Shown here: one piece after another, positions 26,962 to 37,548 of the stretch
Numbering within the stretch: position 1 is the first letter of the stretch
Layout: each line of letters starts with the position of its first letter
The notes under the pieces: model-generated
The model's input: the letters and a program-made list of their open reading frames with translations, nothing else
Databases searched by the model: none
Told to the model about the DNA's origin: nothing
Made by a program: the position numbers and the translations under genes
DNA from: Linepithema humile
Lineage: Eukaryota > Arthropoda > Insecta > Hymenoptera > Formicidae
Direction of reading: 5' to 3'
Assembly: GCF_040581485.1 (NCBI RefSeq)
Contig: NC_090131.1
Coordinates: 20,658,532-20,722,531 of the forward strand
DNA length: 64,000 nucleotides

Positions 26962-27697
26962 TAATGCTGGGTGGGAGATGGGAGAGCCTAGCGACCTCTC
27001 TCTTTTTCACCCCGGTGGGCTCCGAAGGGTGGTCCGCTGAGACCTCTCTTCGGGGCAAGAGGTACACGGTTCCCTCCGCTGGAGGAACCGTGAGGAACCC
27101 AACAACTCCTGTAAGGACTATTCCCAATCGCTGGTAAAAGACGGGGACTTTGATTCCAAACCCCCGGATGCCTGGACCCGTTAGGCGTGTTATTCACGAC
27201 ACCAGGATAGGGGAGTAAACCTCGATAAAAAATCCGGGATCTTGCCAGTCTTGTTAGCACGCCGGTGTTTCGACATGACGGCTGGCCGTGCACAAGGGGG
27301 GGGGGGGGGGAATAGGTGGCGACTTACACCGTAACCCCAAGTATGGGGCCGAAGGCCGGTGCTTTACACGAGCCGCGAGGGTTAGTCTTGATCGACAACC
27401 GTCTTAGTGGAAAGAGAACCACGATAAAAACACCCAGAAAAGACAACTCCGTGAAGTTGACAACTCACGGAGACTCAGTGCTCAAATTACATGTTATGTA
27501 AGACAATTTTTCCTTTATTTCCCATAATTTTTAATCAAATTTTTATACATTGAAAAAAAACTAATTTTTTAGTAAATATTCAGTAAAAACTTTAATTTAA
27601 CTTCATTGTAAGTTGAAAGAATTAAAATTATTTGCTTTTCAAGGAAAAAAATATTATTATGATACTAAAATACCTATTAATAAATAAATGCAATTAC

Positions 27698-28160
27698 CTG
27701 AAAGATGATTCGTTAGGCCTCGTATATTTTATTGGCGTTGGTGTTGATGTTAGCGTCAGCGTGGGCGTGGGCGTTGACGATGGCGTAGGCTTTGGCGTTG
27801 GCGTAGGTTTTAGCATTAGCGTAGACTACGGCGTTGGGGGCTGGCGTGCGCTTTGGCGACGGCGTGGGCGTAGACGCGTCCGCAAACTTGATCATTGACA
27901 TAGGCGTGGCCGCAGGGCCATTCTTCAATAAGTCGCTAATGTCCAGCATTAGCGACGAATTATAGAGTGGCCCGTAGCTATGTAGCCTAGCCCAACCGTA
28001 GCCGCAGCCGCATTCGTAGGCACCAGCCGTAGCCGCAGCCGCAACCGTTGCCGGCAGCCCTTGCCGTAGCCATAGCCGTAGCCGTAACCGTAGCCGCAGC
28101 CGTAGCCATAGCCGTAGCGGTTGCCATCCATCATACGCAACGGACAAGAGCGGAGTTGAT
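27698..28160 (-). other. Cassette exon of array unit 1 (463 nt)
   Basis: On the minus strand TTTTACAG precedes ATCAACTCCGCTCTTGTCC, and the block ends CATCTTTCAG before GTAATTGC. One frame is open from the exon start and runs into Tyr-Gly-rich repeats (GYGYGYGCGYGYG type) before a stop. A second frame holds a 144-codon ORF. The exon is 18 nt shorter than its siblings. A length of 3n+1 means a reading frame cannot pass through successive copies. Confidence 0.55.
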
Positions 28161-28431
28161 CTGTAAAATACAAAATCGAGTTCAGATTAATAATGTGTTA
28201 AACTTAGTATTTTATAAATAAAATTATTGTACATATTAAATTTTTTCTTTATTTCCCATAATTTTTAATCAAATTCTTATACATTGAGAAAAAACTAATT
28301 TTTTAGTAAATATTCAGTAAAAACTTTAATTTAACTTCATTGTAAGCTGAAAGAATTGAAATTATTTGCTTTTCAAGGAATAAAATATTATTATGATACT
28401 AAAATACCTATTAATAAATAAATGCAATTAC

Positions 28432-28912
28432 CTGAAAGATGATTCGTTAGGCCTCGTATATTTTATTGGCGTTGGTGTTGACGTTAGCGTCAGCGTGGGC
28501 GTGGGCGTTGACGATGGCGTAGGAGTTGGTGTTGGCGTAGGCTTTGGCGTTGGCGTAGGTTTTAGCATTAGCGTAGACTACGGCGTTGGGGGCTGGCGTG
28601 CGCTTTGGCGACGGCGTGGGCGTAGACGCGTCCGCAAACTTGATCATTGACATAGGCGTGGCCGCAGGGCCATTCTTCAATAAGTCGCTAATGTCCAGCA
28701 TTAGCGACGAATTATAGAGTGGCCCGTAGCTATGTAGCCTAGCCCAACCGTAGCCGCAGCCGCATTCGTAGGCACCAGCCGTAGCCGCAGCCGCAACCGT
28801 TGCCGGCAGCCCTTGCCGTAGCCATAGCCGTAGCCGTAACCGTAGCCGCAGCCGTAGCCATAGCCGTAGCGGTTGCCATCCATCATACGCAACGGACAAG
28901 AGCGGAGTTGAT
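28432..28912 (-). other. Cassette exon of array unit 2 (481 nt)
   Basis: Same acceptor and donor as unit 1. Both the Tyr-Gly-rich frame and the 150-codon alternative frame are intact. Confidence 0.55.
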
Positions 28913-29183
28913 CTGTAAAATACAAAATCGAGTTCAGATTAATAATGTGTTAAACTTAGTATTTTATAAATAAAATTATTGTACATATTAAATTTTTTCT
29001 TTATTTCCCATAATTTTTAATCAAATTCTTATACATTAAGAAAAAACTAATTTTTTAGTAAATATTCAGTAAAAACTTTAATTTAACTTCATTGTAAGTT
29101 GAAAGAATTGAAATTATTTGCTTTTCAAAGAAAAAAATATTATTATGATACTAAAATACCTATTAATAAATAAATGCAATTAC

Positions 29184-29664
29184 CTGAAAGATGATTCGTT
29201 AGGCCTCGTATATTTTATTGGCGTTGGTGTTGACGTTAGCGTCAGCGTGGGCGTGGGCGTTGACGATGGCGTAGGAGTTGGTGTTGGCGTAGGCTTTGGC
29301 GTTGGCGTAGGTTTTAGCATTAGCGTAGACTACGGCGTTGGGGGCTGGCGTGCGCTTTGGCGACGGCGTGGGCGTAGACGCGTCCGCAAACTTGATCATT
29401 GACATAGGCGTGGCCGCAGGGCCATTCTTCAATAAGTCGCTAATGTCCAGCATTAGCGACGAATTATAGAGTGGCCCGTAGCTATGTAGCCTAGCCCAAC
29501 CGTAGCCGCAGCCGCATTCGTAGGCACCAGCCGTAGCCGCAGCCGCAACCGTTGCCGGCAGCCCTTGCCGTAGCCATAGCCGTAGCCGTAACCGTAGCCG
29601 CAGCCGTAGCCATAGCCGTAGCGGTTGCCATCCATCATACGCAACGGACAAGAGCGGAGTTGAT
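29184..29664 (-). other. Cassette exon of array unit 3 (481 nt)
   Basis: Splice edges and both open frames match unit 2, and both open frames translate identically to those of unit 2. Confidence 0.55.
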
Positions 29665-29935
29665 CTGTAAAATACAAAATCGAGTTCAGATTAATAATGT
29701 GTTAAACTTAGTATTTTATAAATAAAATTATTGTACATATTAAATTTTTTCTTTATTTCCCATAATTTTTAATCAAATTCTTATACATTGAGAAAAAACT
29801 AATTTTTTAGTAAATATTCAGTAAAAACTTTAATTTAACTTCATTGTAAGTTGAAAGAATTGAAATTATTTGCTTTTCAAGGAAAAAAATATTATTATGA
29901 TACTAAAATACCTATTAATAAATAAATGCAATTAC

Positions 29936-30416
29936 CTGAAAGATGATTCGTTAGGCCTCGTATATTTTATTGGCGTTGGTGTTGACGTTAGCGTCAGCGT
30001 GGGCGTGGGCGTTGACGATGGCGTAGGAGTTGGTGTTGGCGTAGGCTTTGGCGTTGGCGTAGGTTTTAGCATTAGCGTAGACTACGGCGTTGGGGGCTGG
30101 CGTGCGCTTTGGCGACGGCGTGGGCGTAGACGCGTCCGCAAACTTGATCATTGACATAGGCGTGGCCGCAGGGCCATTCTTCAATAAGTCGCTAATGTCC
30201 AGCATTAGCGACGAATTATAGAGTGGCCCGTAGCTATGTAGCCTAGCCCAACCGTAGCCGCAGCCGCATTCGTAGGCACCAGCCGTAGCCGCAGCCGCAA
30301 CCGTTGCCGGCAGCCCTTGCCGTAGCCATAGCCGTAGCCGTAACCGTAGCCGCAGCCGTAGCCATAGCCGTAGCGGTTGCCATCCATCATACGCAACGGA
30401 CAAGAGCGGAGTTGAT
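29936..30416 (-). other. Cassette exon of array unit 4 (481 nt)
   Basis: Splice edges and both open frames match unit 2. Confidence 0.55.
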
Positions 30417-30687
30417 CTGTAAAATACAAAATCGAGTTCAGATTAATAATGTGTTAAACTTAGTATTTTATAAATAAAATTATTGTACATATTAAATTTT
30501 TTCTTTATTTCCCATAATTTTTAATCAAATTCTTATACATTGAGAAAAAACTAATTTTTTAGTAAATATTCAGTAAAAACTTTAATTTAACTTCATTGTA
30601 AGTTGAAAGAATTAAAATTATTTGCTTTTCAAGAAATAAAATATTATTATGATACTAAAATACCTATTAATAAATAAATGCAATTAC

Positions 30688-31168
30688 CTGAAAGATGATT
30701 CGTTAGGCCTCGTATATTTTATTGGCGTTGGTGTTGACGTTAGCGTCAGCGTGGGCGTGGGCGTTGACGATGGCGTAGGAGTTGGTGTTGGCGTAGGCTT
30801 TGGCGTTGGCGTAGGTTTTAGCATTAGCGTAGACTACGGCGTTGGGGGCTGGCGTGCGCTTTGGCGACGGCGTGGGCGTAGACGCGTCCGCAAACTTGAT
30901 CATTGACATAGGCGTGGCCGCAGGGCCATTCTTCAATAAGTCGCTAATGTCCAGCATTAGCGACGAATTATAGAGTGGCCCGTAGCTATGTAGCCTAGCC
31001 CAACCGTAGCCGCAGCCGCATTCGTAGGCACCAGCCGTAGCCGCAGCCGCAACCGTTGCCGGCAGCCCTTGCCGTAGCCATAGCCGTAGCCGTAACCGTA
31101 GCCGCAGCCGTAGCCATAGCCGTAGCGGTTGCCATCCATCATACGCAACGGACAAGAGCGGAGTTGAT
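30688..31168 (-). other. Cassette exon of array unit 5 (481 nt)
   Basis: Splice edges and both open frames match unit 2. Confidence 0.55.
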
Positions 31169-31439
31169 CTGTAAAATACAAAATCGAGTTCAGATTAATA
31201 ATGTGTTAAACTTAGTATTTTATAAATAAAATTATTGTACATATTAAATTTTTTCTTTATTTCCCATAATTTTTAATCAAATTCTTATACATTGAGAAAA
31301 AACTAATTTTTTAGTAAATATTCAGTAAAAACTTTAATTTAACTTCATTGTAAGCTGAAAGAATTGAAATTATTTGCTTTTCAAGGAATAAAATATTATT
31401 ATGATACTAAAATACCTATTAATAAATAAATGCAATTAC

Positions 31440-31920
31440 CTGAAAGATGATTCGTTAGGCCTCGTATATTTTATTGGCGTTGGTGTTGACGTTAGCGTCA
31501 GCGTGGGCGTGGGCGTTGACGATGGCGTAGGAGTTGGTGTTGGCGTAGGCTTTGGCGTTGGCGTAGGTTTTAGCATTAGCGTAGACTACGGCGTTGGGGG
31601 CTGGCGTGCGCTTTGGCGACGGCGTGGGCGTAGACGCGTCCGCAAACTTGATCATTGACATAGGCGTGGCCGCAGGGCCATTCTTCAATAAGTCGCTAAT
31701 GTCCAGCATTAGCGACGAATTATAGAGTGGCCCGTAGCTATGTAGCCTAGCCCAACCGTAGCCGCAGCCGCATTCGTAGGCACCAGCCGTAGCCGCAGCC
31801 GCAACCGTTGCCGGCAGCCCTTGCCGTAGCCATAGCCGTAGCCGTAACCGTAGCCGCAGCCGTAGCCATAGCCGTAGCGGTTGCCATCCATCATACGCAA
31901 CGGACAAGAGCGGAGTTGAT
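31440..31920 (-). other. Cassette exon of array unit 6 (481 nt)
   Basis: Splice edges and both open frames match unit 2. It is the most upstream complete cassette for minus-strand transcription. The partial seventh unit (32007 on) ends before an exon is completed. Confidence 0.55.
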
Positions 31921-32311
31921 CTGTAAAATACAAAATCGAGTTCAGATTAATAATGTGTTAAACTTAGTATTTTATAAATAAAATTATTGTACATATTAAA
32001 TTTTTTCTTTATTTCCCATAATTTTTAATCAAATTCTTATACATTGAGAAAAAACTAACTTTTTAGTAAATATTCAGTAAAAACTTTAATTTAACTTTAT
32101 TGTAAGTTGGAAGAATTGAAATTATTTGCTTTTCAAGGAATAAAATATTATTATTGTAAAAGTAAAATATTACATTACATTAAATAAATTCAATCACTTT
32201 AAAGATGATTCGCTAGGGCCCAATTGTTATAATCATTTCAATGCATTACATGCGCTCGCCACATAAGAGCCATTGATCGACTCGTGGCAATGCTGTGTCG
32301 AGGGTACGTTA

Positions 32312-32373
32312 GCTTCTCCTTCAGGATGGTTTACCCTTTAAATCCTTAAGGATAAACCACCATCCTGAAGGAT
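32312..32373. repeat. Hairpin at the 5' edge of the Penelope-like fragment
   Basis: TCCTTCAGGATGGTTT is followed after about 25 bases by its near-perfect reverse complement AAACCACCATCCTGAAGGA. It lies exactly where the Penelope coding similarity starts and may be a by-product of 5' truncation or template switching. Confidence 0.7.
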
Positions 32374-33310
32374 ACTGAGCCCTCCCACCACGACAAGGTG
32401 TACCCATGGGAGGGAAGAATTATTAATTGTAATATGACTTATGTTGGACAGACGAAAAGACAACTTAACACCAGAATAAAAGAACATAAAAACGACATTA
32501 ATAAGAAGAGCTGTTCTTCTTCTGTCATTTCCAAACACAGAATTGATTCTTCCCATGATTTTGATTGGAATAATGTTAAGATATTGGACGGTGAACCCTC
32601 TTATCCGAAAAGACTGATTTCTAAAATGGTCTTTATTAAAAGACAAAATGCAGGGCTCAATAATCAAAACGACACGGATCATTTACCTGATGCCTATCTC
32701 CCGATTGTTAATTTAATTCCTCCTCTATAAATTTTTTTTTCCTCCTTTTTCCTCTACCAATTTCCTTTTACCCCCATCTTTCTCCTTCCCTATTGACTCC
32801 TTCCCCTCCCCCCCTTTCTCCCTTTCTACCGTCAATTGGAATTTCTGAATTTCAACAACCAATTACGATACCAATAACAAATTACGATCACTAAAATATT
32901 CAAGTTCAACATGTAAAGACATCTGGTCTTAACTTTTCCATCTCGTTCCTTCTACTTGGGCGAGCGCTTCTCCATCATGTAATTAATACAAGTACGTTTA
33001 TCTTTTTTCTTAATTTTACCTTCTTTTTATTTTATTTATTTTAACTATTATTGTATTTTTTTGCATCTATTGCAGTCCTATCTAATTTATTAACGAACAA
33101 CAATATGGTCGATAAAGGATTGCAAATACGTCTTTTACATCTTTTAATTATTTAATCATTGCGGGCGAATTTTATATTTTATTGTTTCTTATTTTGTACA
33201 TTGAAGAAGGCCTGATGGCAGGCTGAAACGTTTGTAAACATTTTTAATGAATATATCATAACCTTTGCACGAAAATCTAGCATTGTGGCTCTTTACGCTC
33301 CTTATTGATT
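32340..33310 (+). mobile_element. 5'-truncated Penelope-like retroelement, GIY-YIG end and 3' UTR
   Basis: An open frame ending at 32730 carries the GIY-YIG-type endonuclease signature (MTYVGQTKRQLNTRIKEHK) and the conserved tail (LISKMVFIKRQNAGLNNQND) of animal Penelope-like elements, ending in IVNLIPPL. The reverse transcriptase part is absent, so only the C-terminus of the polyprotein survives. The 3' UTR contains GCCTGATGGCAGGCTGAAAC near 33211, a word that recurs at Penelope ends. The right limit is approximate. Confidence 0.8.
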
Positions 33311-34012
33311 TTATTTGATTTAAGAATTATTAATACCTTGCAATCTGGAAAAATATAATTTTAGCAATAGCTAATAAAATGATCTAAAACGATTCGTTAA
33401 TAATAAACATATCTAAATATACGTAAAACGTAATTAGAATAAGTAACACCGGAATGAAAATCCTGAACGCGGAAGCTCATAACAATAAAAGCTATCAATC
33501 AATAGCTATAATATTTAGAAAGATATTTCTAATATCGGTAGATATTTAGAAAGTATTGGAGTAAATTATTATAATTTACATTTAAAATCAAGTACTTATT
33601 TTATTTTCACTATAAACATATTTATTGAAATATTGTTATCACCTTGATTACGATATATAATAATAATTCTTCTTCTCATGATCTTTGTATTTTCAATTGA
33701 TTAATTAAAAAGGTTAAACGATCGAATATATATTATTTCACATTTGATTCAAAAGGTAATGGGCACAGAACGTTGGTAAACTGTGGCTTAGTGAAATAAT
33801 AAGTCCGCGAAATCAGTTTTCGTAAATCGATCTTCCGCGTTAAATCGTGTGCGCAATCGAGTGCGTCGTGCGCATTGATTATCAAAAACATTTTTTAACA
33901 TTGTCTAAACGAATTCAAAAAAGTGAGAAGATAGTGGATTATTTCTCATCTAAAGTGACTCAATTGTAAATCGTCGAATCTGTTTCATTCAATCAAAATT
34001 AAATTAAAGAAA
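33311..34012. other. Flank and possible 5' leader of the Copia element
   Basis: AT-rich, no gene. The Copia LTR would be expected here, but no matching 3' copy is present in the window, so its limits cannot be set. Confidence 0.4.
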
Positions 34013-35450
34013 ATGGCAGAGAAATTAAAAACACTTTATGTTATCAAATTTAATGGAAGTAGTTATCATCAATGGAAATTTCAAATAAAATGTGCTTTAA
34101 GAGCAAAAGGACTTTATGAAATTGCGACAGGAGTTGCATTAAAACCGAATAATGATCGTCCTGCGGAAAAACAAGAATGGTTAAAAGATGATGCAACTGC
34201 TATGTTCATTCTCACATCTACTCTTGAGGTTACTCAAATCACTTTAATCGAAAATTGTCAGACTTCAAAAGAAATAGTCGACAAATTAGATTCAATTTAT
34301 GAGCAGAAAAGTGAATTGAATAAAATGTTAGTGCATGAACATTTTCATCAATATGTAATGAATTCAACAGACACTGTCGCAATTTGCAACACGTTGCAAA
34401 AGTTGAAAATCTTGCACGTCAAATCAAGGACTATTAGTGAACTGATTAGTGATACAGCAATTATCACGAAAATCATCGGAACTATTCCAATTAAATATAG
34501 AAACTTCAGACAAGCTTGGTTATCTACATCAGAAGATAAACAAACACTTATTAATTTGACAACACGTTTACTAGATGAAGAGGCTTTTCTAACTTCCAAC
34601 GAACAAAAAGAAAATGCATTGATCGCATTGTCAAAAACTAAAGAAGGCGATAAAGTTTCAAAGAATCAAAAATCAGGATTTAATAAGAAATCCAATTATG
34701 TGCTATAATTGTCAAAAGAAAGGACATTATGCATCTGAATGTAAGGTTTCGAAAAAATTACGTGAAACTAAACAAGATTCGTCGAAAGAAAAACAACAAA
34801 GCAATTTTTCAGCTTTTACTGTAAGTAAAGAAGAAAAAGATATGCATATTAAAACTGAAGATGCTTGGATTATAGATAGTGGATCTTCAAAACATATGTC
34901 ATATCGTCGTGATTTCTTTAATACACTTGATGAAACAATGAAAAATGTAAAAGTTTCACTTGGAGACAATCGACAATTAGACGTCAAAGGAACTGGAATA
35001 ATTAAAATTCAAAAACTTATAAACAATAAATGGCATGATTCAATAATTGAAAATGTACTTTATGTTCCAGAGCTAAAGAAGAATTTATTTTCTGAAGGAA
35101 TACTTACAAAGAGAGAAATGAAGATTGTAAAAGAAGAATTTTAACAGAATAATAATGCAGTTTCGAACAATTTCGAATCTTGAAGTAAATACCGTCCAGA
35201 AAAATGATTTTAAACTATGGCATAAAAGATTGGCATGAAAGACATATCAATCAACGTTCCTTATAAAAATTAATCAATGAAGGAGCTTTGAATAAAATAA
35301 AATTTACTTCTCAACATCAATTTTTATGTGAAGCATGTATATATGAAAAACAGCATTGTCAATCTTTTACAAAAACAAGAAGTTACATGCACGGAAAACC
35401 TTGTGAACGAATCTTCAGCGATTTATGTGGTCCAATATTAGTCACCTCTA
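34013..35450 (+). mobile_element. Copia-type LTR retrotransposon, 5' part (Gag, protease, start of integrase)
   Basis: The first frame (34013-34708) begins with a Copia-type Gag (FNGSSYHQWKFQIKCALRAKG). The next frame (34698-35144) carries the CCHC knuckle CYNCQKKGHYASEC, then the aspartic protease motif WIIDSGSSKHM. A frame change separates the two. After 35144 several stops interrupt the pre-integrase region (LWHKRL near 35216) and the zinc-binding start of integrase (FLCEACIYEKQH near 35327). The element is decayed. It stops at 35450, where a hAT transposon has inserted, and continues at 39986. Confidence 0.85.
35443..35450. repeat. Left 8-bp target-site duplication of the hAT element
   Basis: CACCTCTA directly precedes the hAT terminus and is repeated at 39978-39985. 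Eight base pairs is the length expected for hAT insertion. Confidence 0.92.
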
Positions 35451-35800
35451 CAGTGCCGGATCTACACATAAGCTAAATAAGCTACAGCTTAGGGGCTTCA
35501 CATTATAAGGAGGCCTCCTTAATATAGAAAAAATAAAAAAAAATGTATTTTTTGTTAATAAAATTGTTAATAAAATAATAACAGCAAAAAATTATTCAAA
35601 TAATAAAAAATTATTTTTTATTGTTATAGCCTTTTTTATCAATTATGTTTTTTATATTTATCACAACAAAAAATAATTTATTACAATATTTTTTTGCGAA
35701 AAGCCGTAAATTACAAAATTATATATCTCCTTTCTTTTATTTTCTTTTTTTCGGGTTTTCCTATTATAGCTAAAAAAAATATATATATAATATAGATATA

Positions 35801-36260
35801 CAGGGTGTCTGGCAATAATCGCCCCACCGGTCATATACAGGTAGAGGAGGTCAAATCGAGTAGAAAAGTCCTTTACCATTTTTTAATTTTCATAATAAGT
35901 ACTGAGTAATTAACGAAAAAAGATCGGCGAATCCGCGCGAGTAAAGCGCGCGCGGTGAGAAGGACATCCCACTGCTATGCGATCACTAGGCGCGCGATGA
36001 AGCGTTGGGAGGAGCGCTCTACAAATGACAATGGCAACATACGAGCGGCGCGTAACGCTAGATCCTTGTGTCCTAGTGATCGCGTAGCAGTGGGACGTCC
36101 TTCTCACCGCGCGCGCTTTACTCGCGCGGATTCGCCGATCTTTTTTCGTTAATTACTCAGTACTTATTATGAAAATTAAAAAATGGTAAAGGACTTTTCT
36201 ACTCGATTTGACCTCCTCTACCTGTATATGACCGGTGGGGCGATATTGCCAGACACCCTG
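35801..36260. mobile_element. 460-bp MITE with long terminal inverted repeats, nested in the hAT element
   Basis: Starts CAGGGTGTCTGGCAATAATC and ends with the reverse complement GATATTGCCAGACACCCTG. The inverted arms are about 190 bp and very similar. Flanks are TATA on both sides, a possible target duplication, although the area is rich in TA. Non-coding. The arms include GCGCGCGCTTTACTCGCGCG-type sequence, so a transcript would fold into a long hairpin. Confidence 0.9.
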
Positions 36261-36474
36261 TATATACATATATCGGAAACTCTTTATTTGTAACTATGAA
36301 GACGGCATGATACATCTGTGGTCTGACGTACCATACCTGCAATTGTTTTTATGTTCAATTGTCTCCGATATCAGAATAGCTAGGTCGCTTGAATGCTTCT
36401 CTGACGTAGACAACAGTTTATTTCTGATTTACTTCCGTGCTGGTTCAAGTTTTATTTAAAATTTTTAATTAAAA

Positions 36475-36789
36475 ATGAAAAGAAGTTTTGCAAGTGGATA
36501 TCAAAAGAGGAAGAAGAAGAAGTTATTAGAAGCTAAATTATCTAATTTACCTCAAATTAATAGTTATTTTAAAATACCAGAAGGAGAATACATGAAGGAG
36601 GATTTATTTATTAGGAGTCAACCTGACGTACCAACTATTTCTACAGATATGTCTACAAATATTCCTACAGATACTGCGTCTAATTCTGAAACTGCAGACT
36701 GCAGAACAGAAGCTGTTTCTCCTATTATTTCTCAAGATAGTTATATACTAAAAAATAAACAACAAACAAACAATATAAATGCGAATAAA
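36475..36789 (+). pseudogene. N-terminal segment of the hAT transposase-like protein
   Basis: 105 codons beginning MKRSFASGYQKRKKKKLLEA, the basic start shared by ZMYM1-like hAT proteins, followed by a Thr/Ser-rich linker. About 760 bases of AT-rich DNA separate it from the next coding part; this could be an intron or decayed sequence. Confidence 0.7.
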
Positions 36790-37548
36790 TAGGCATATCC
36801 ACGTTCATGCTTTACTCATTTCTTTTCATCTGTTAACTTTCGCTTTCAATTAAAGTTAGTGTTTGCATTTACATGCAATAAAAGCAAAAATGTCAAACAA
36901 TATAGTAATTATGCAAATTTTATTGTAATTATTAATATAATAAAACATTCTATTCAAATTTTATTTGAAAAATTATTATTATTATAGTTATAAAAAGCAT
37001 GATTTACAAAGCTAATAATTATTATCGCTAAATTTATTCAGATTTTATTTATTCGATTTTTTGTTCTATTTCTTTAAAATGATTTCCAATTAGCATTATT
37101 CTGTAACTTTTTTATTTTATACTTAATTTTTATTGTAAATAATAATATTATAATAATTAATAACAATATAATAATAATTTAATTATGAATAATAAACACG
37201 AGAATAAAAAACAATATACGATTTTTTCTTCAAACAATAACAAATAAATATGTGATATATTCACATATAAGTTACAAATATATATATATATATATATTTT
37301 TTTTTTATCATCTTTTGAACAAATTGAACAAAATACGAACTGAACGTTATTCACATTTATATTTGCATTTATTTTATAGTATTCATATTTTCTAAAAATT
37401 ATATATAAGAACGGAAATTTGCATTCGTTTTTTCATTCAAGATTTCTTTGTTCTATATCCGTTTAAAAAAAAGAAAACTATATTTGATTATAATATTTTA
37501 GACTATAAAATAAGAAGTTCTCAAGAAAATATCAATACAAAATATAGT

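Larger units (their letters stand above)
23319..27500 (+). mobile_element. Degenerate R1-clade non-LTR retrotransposon
   Basis: The element encodes, in order: an apurinic-type endonuclease (RILQANVNHSAVAQDL near 23771; VAGDFNTWSMLWNSSRTD near 24120); a reverse transcriptase (RPDGTPGRSW near 25060; RPICLLDEAGKLYERV near 25240; the catalytic CYADDTLVMARG near 25720); and a C-terminal zinc knuckle (CYHCAANRDSAQHTLEECPAW near 26636). Segments lie in different frames with stops between them, so it cannot be active. The ORF1 and 5' region are short or missing. The 3' tail holds a run of G near 27298. The layout matches R1-clade elements rather than RTE or L2. It splits a cassette exon of repeat copy L. 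The right boundary is approximate. Confidence 0.85.
27513..32218. repeat. 752-bp tandem array, six full units and one partial
   Basis: The landmark CTTTATTTCCCATAATTTTT begins units at 27513, 28247, 28999, 29751, 30503, 31255 and 32007. Spacing is exactly 752 bp except for the first unit (734 bp), which lacks 18 bp within the GGCGTA-type repeat. Units differ by only a handful of bases. The seventh unit diverges from about 32150. Each unit holds one exon-like block on the minus strand. Confidence 0.98.

Noticed and set aside
27632..27898. Plus-strand Val-Gly repeat open frame (and equivalents in each 752-bp unit) as a protein gene
   Set aside because: It is the antisense of the minus-strand cassette, whose splice edges are on the minus strand. 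The periodic sequence keeps several frames open at once.
27513..32218. CRISPR-like array
   Set aside because: Units of 752 bp without short repeats and variable spacers, in a eukaryotic genome.
33311..34012. 5' LTR of the Copia element
   Set aside because: Expected here, but with no 3' copy in the window and no clear TG...CA boundaries I could not support limits.
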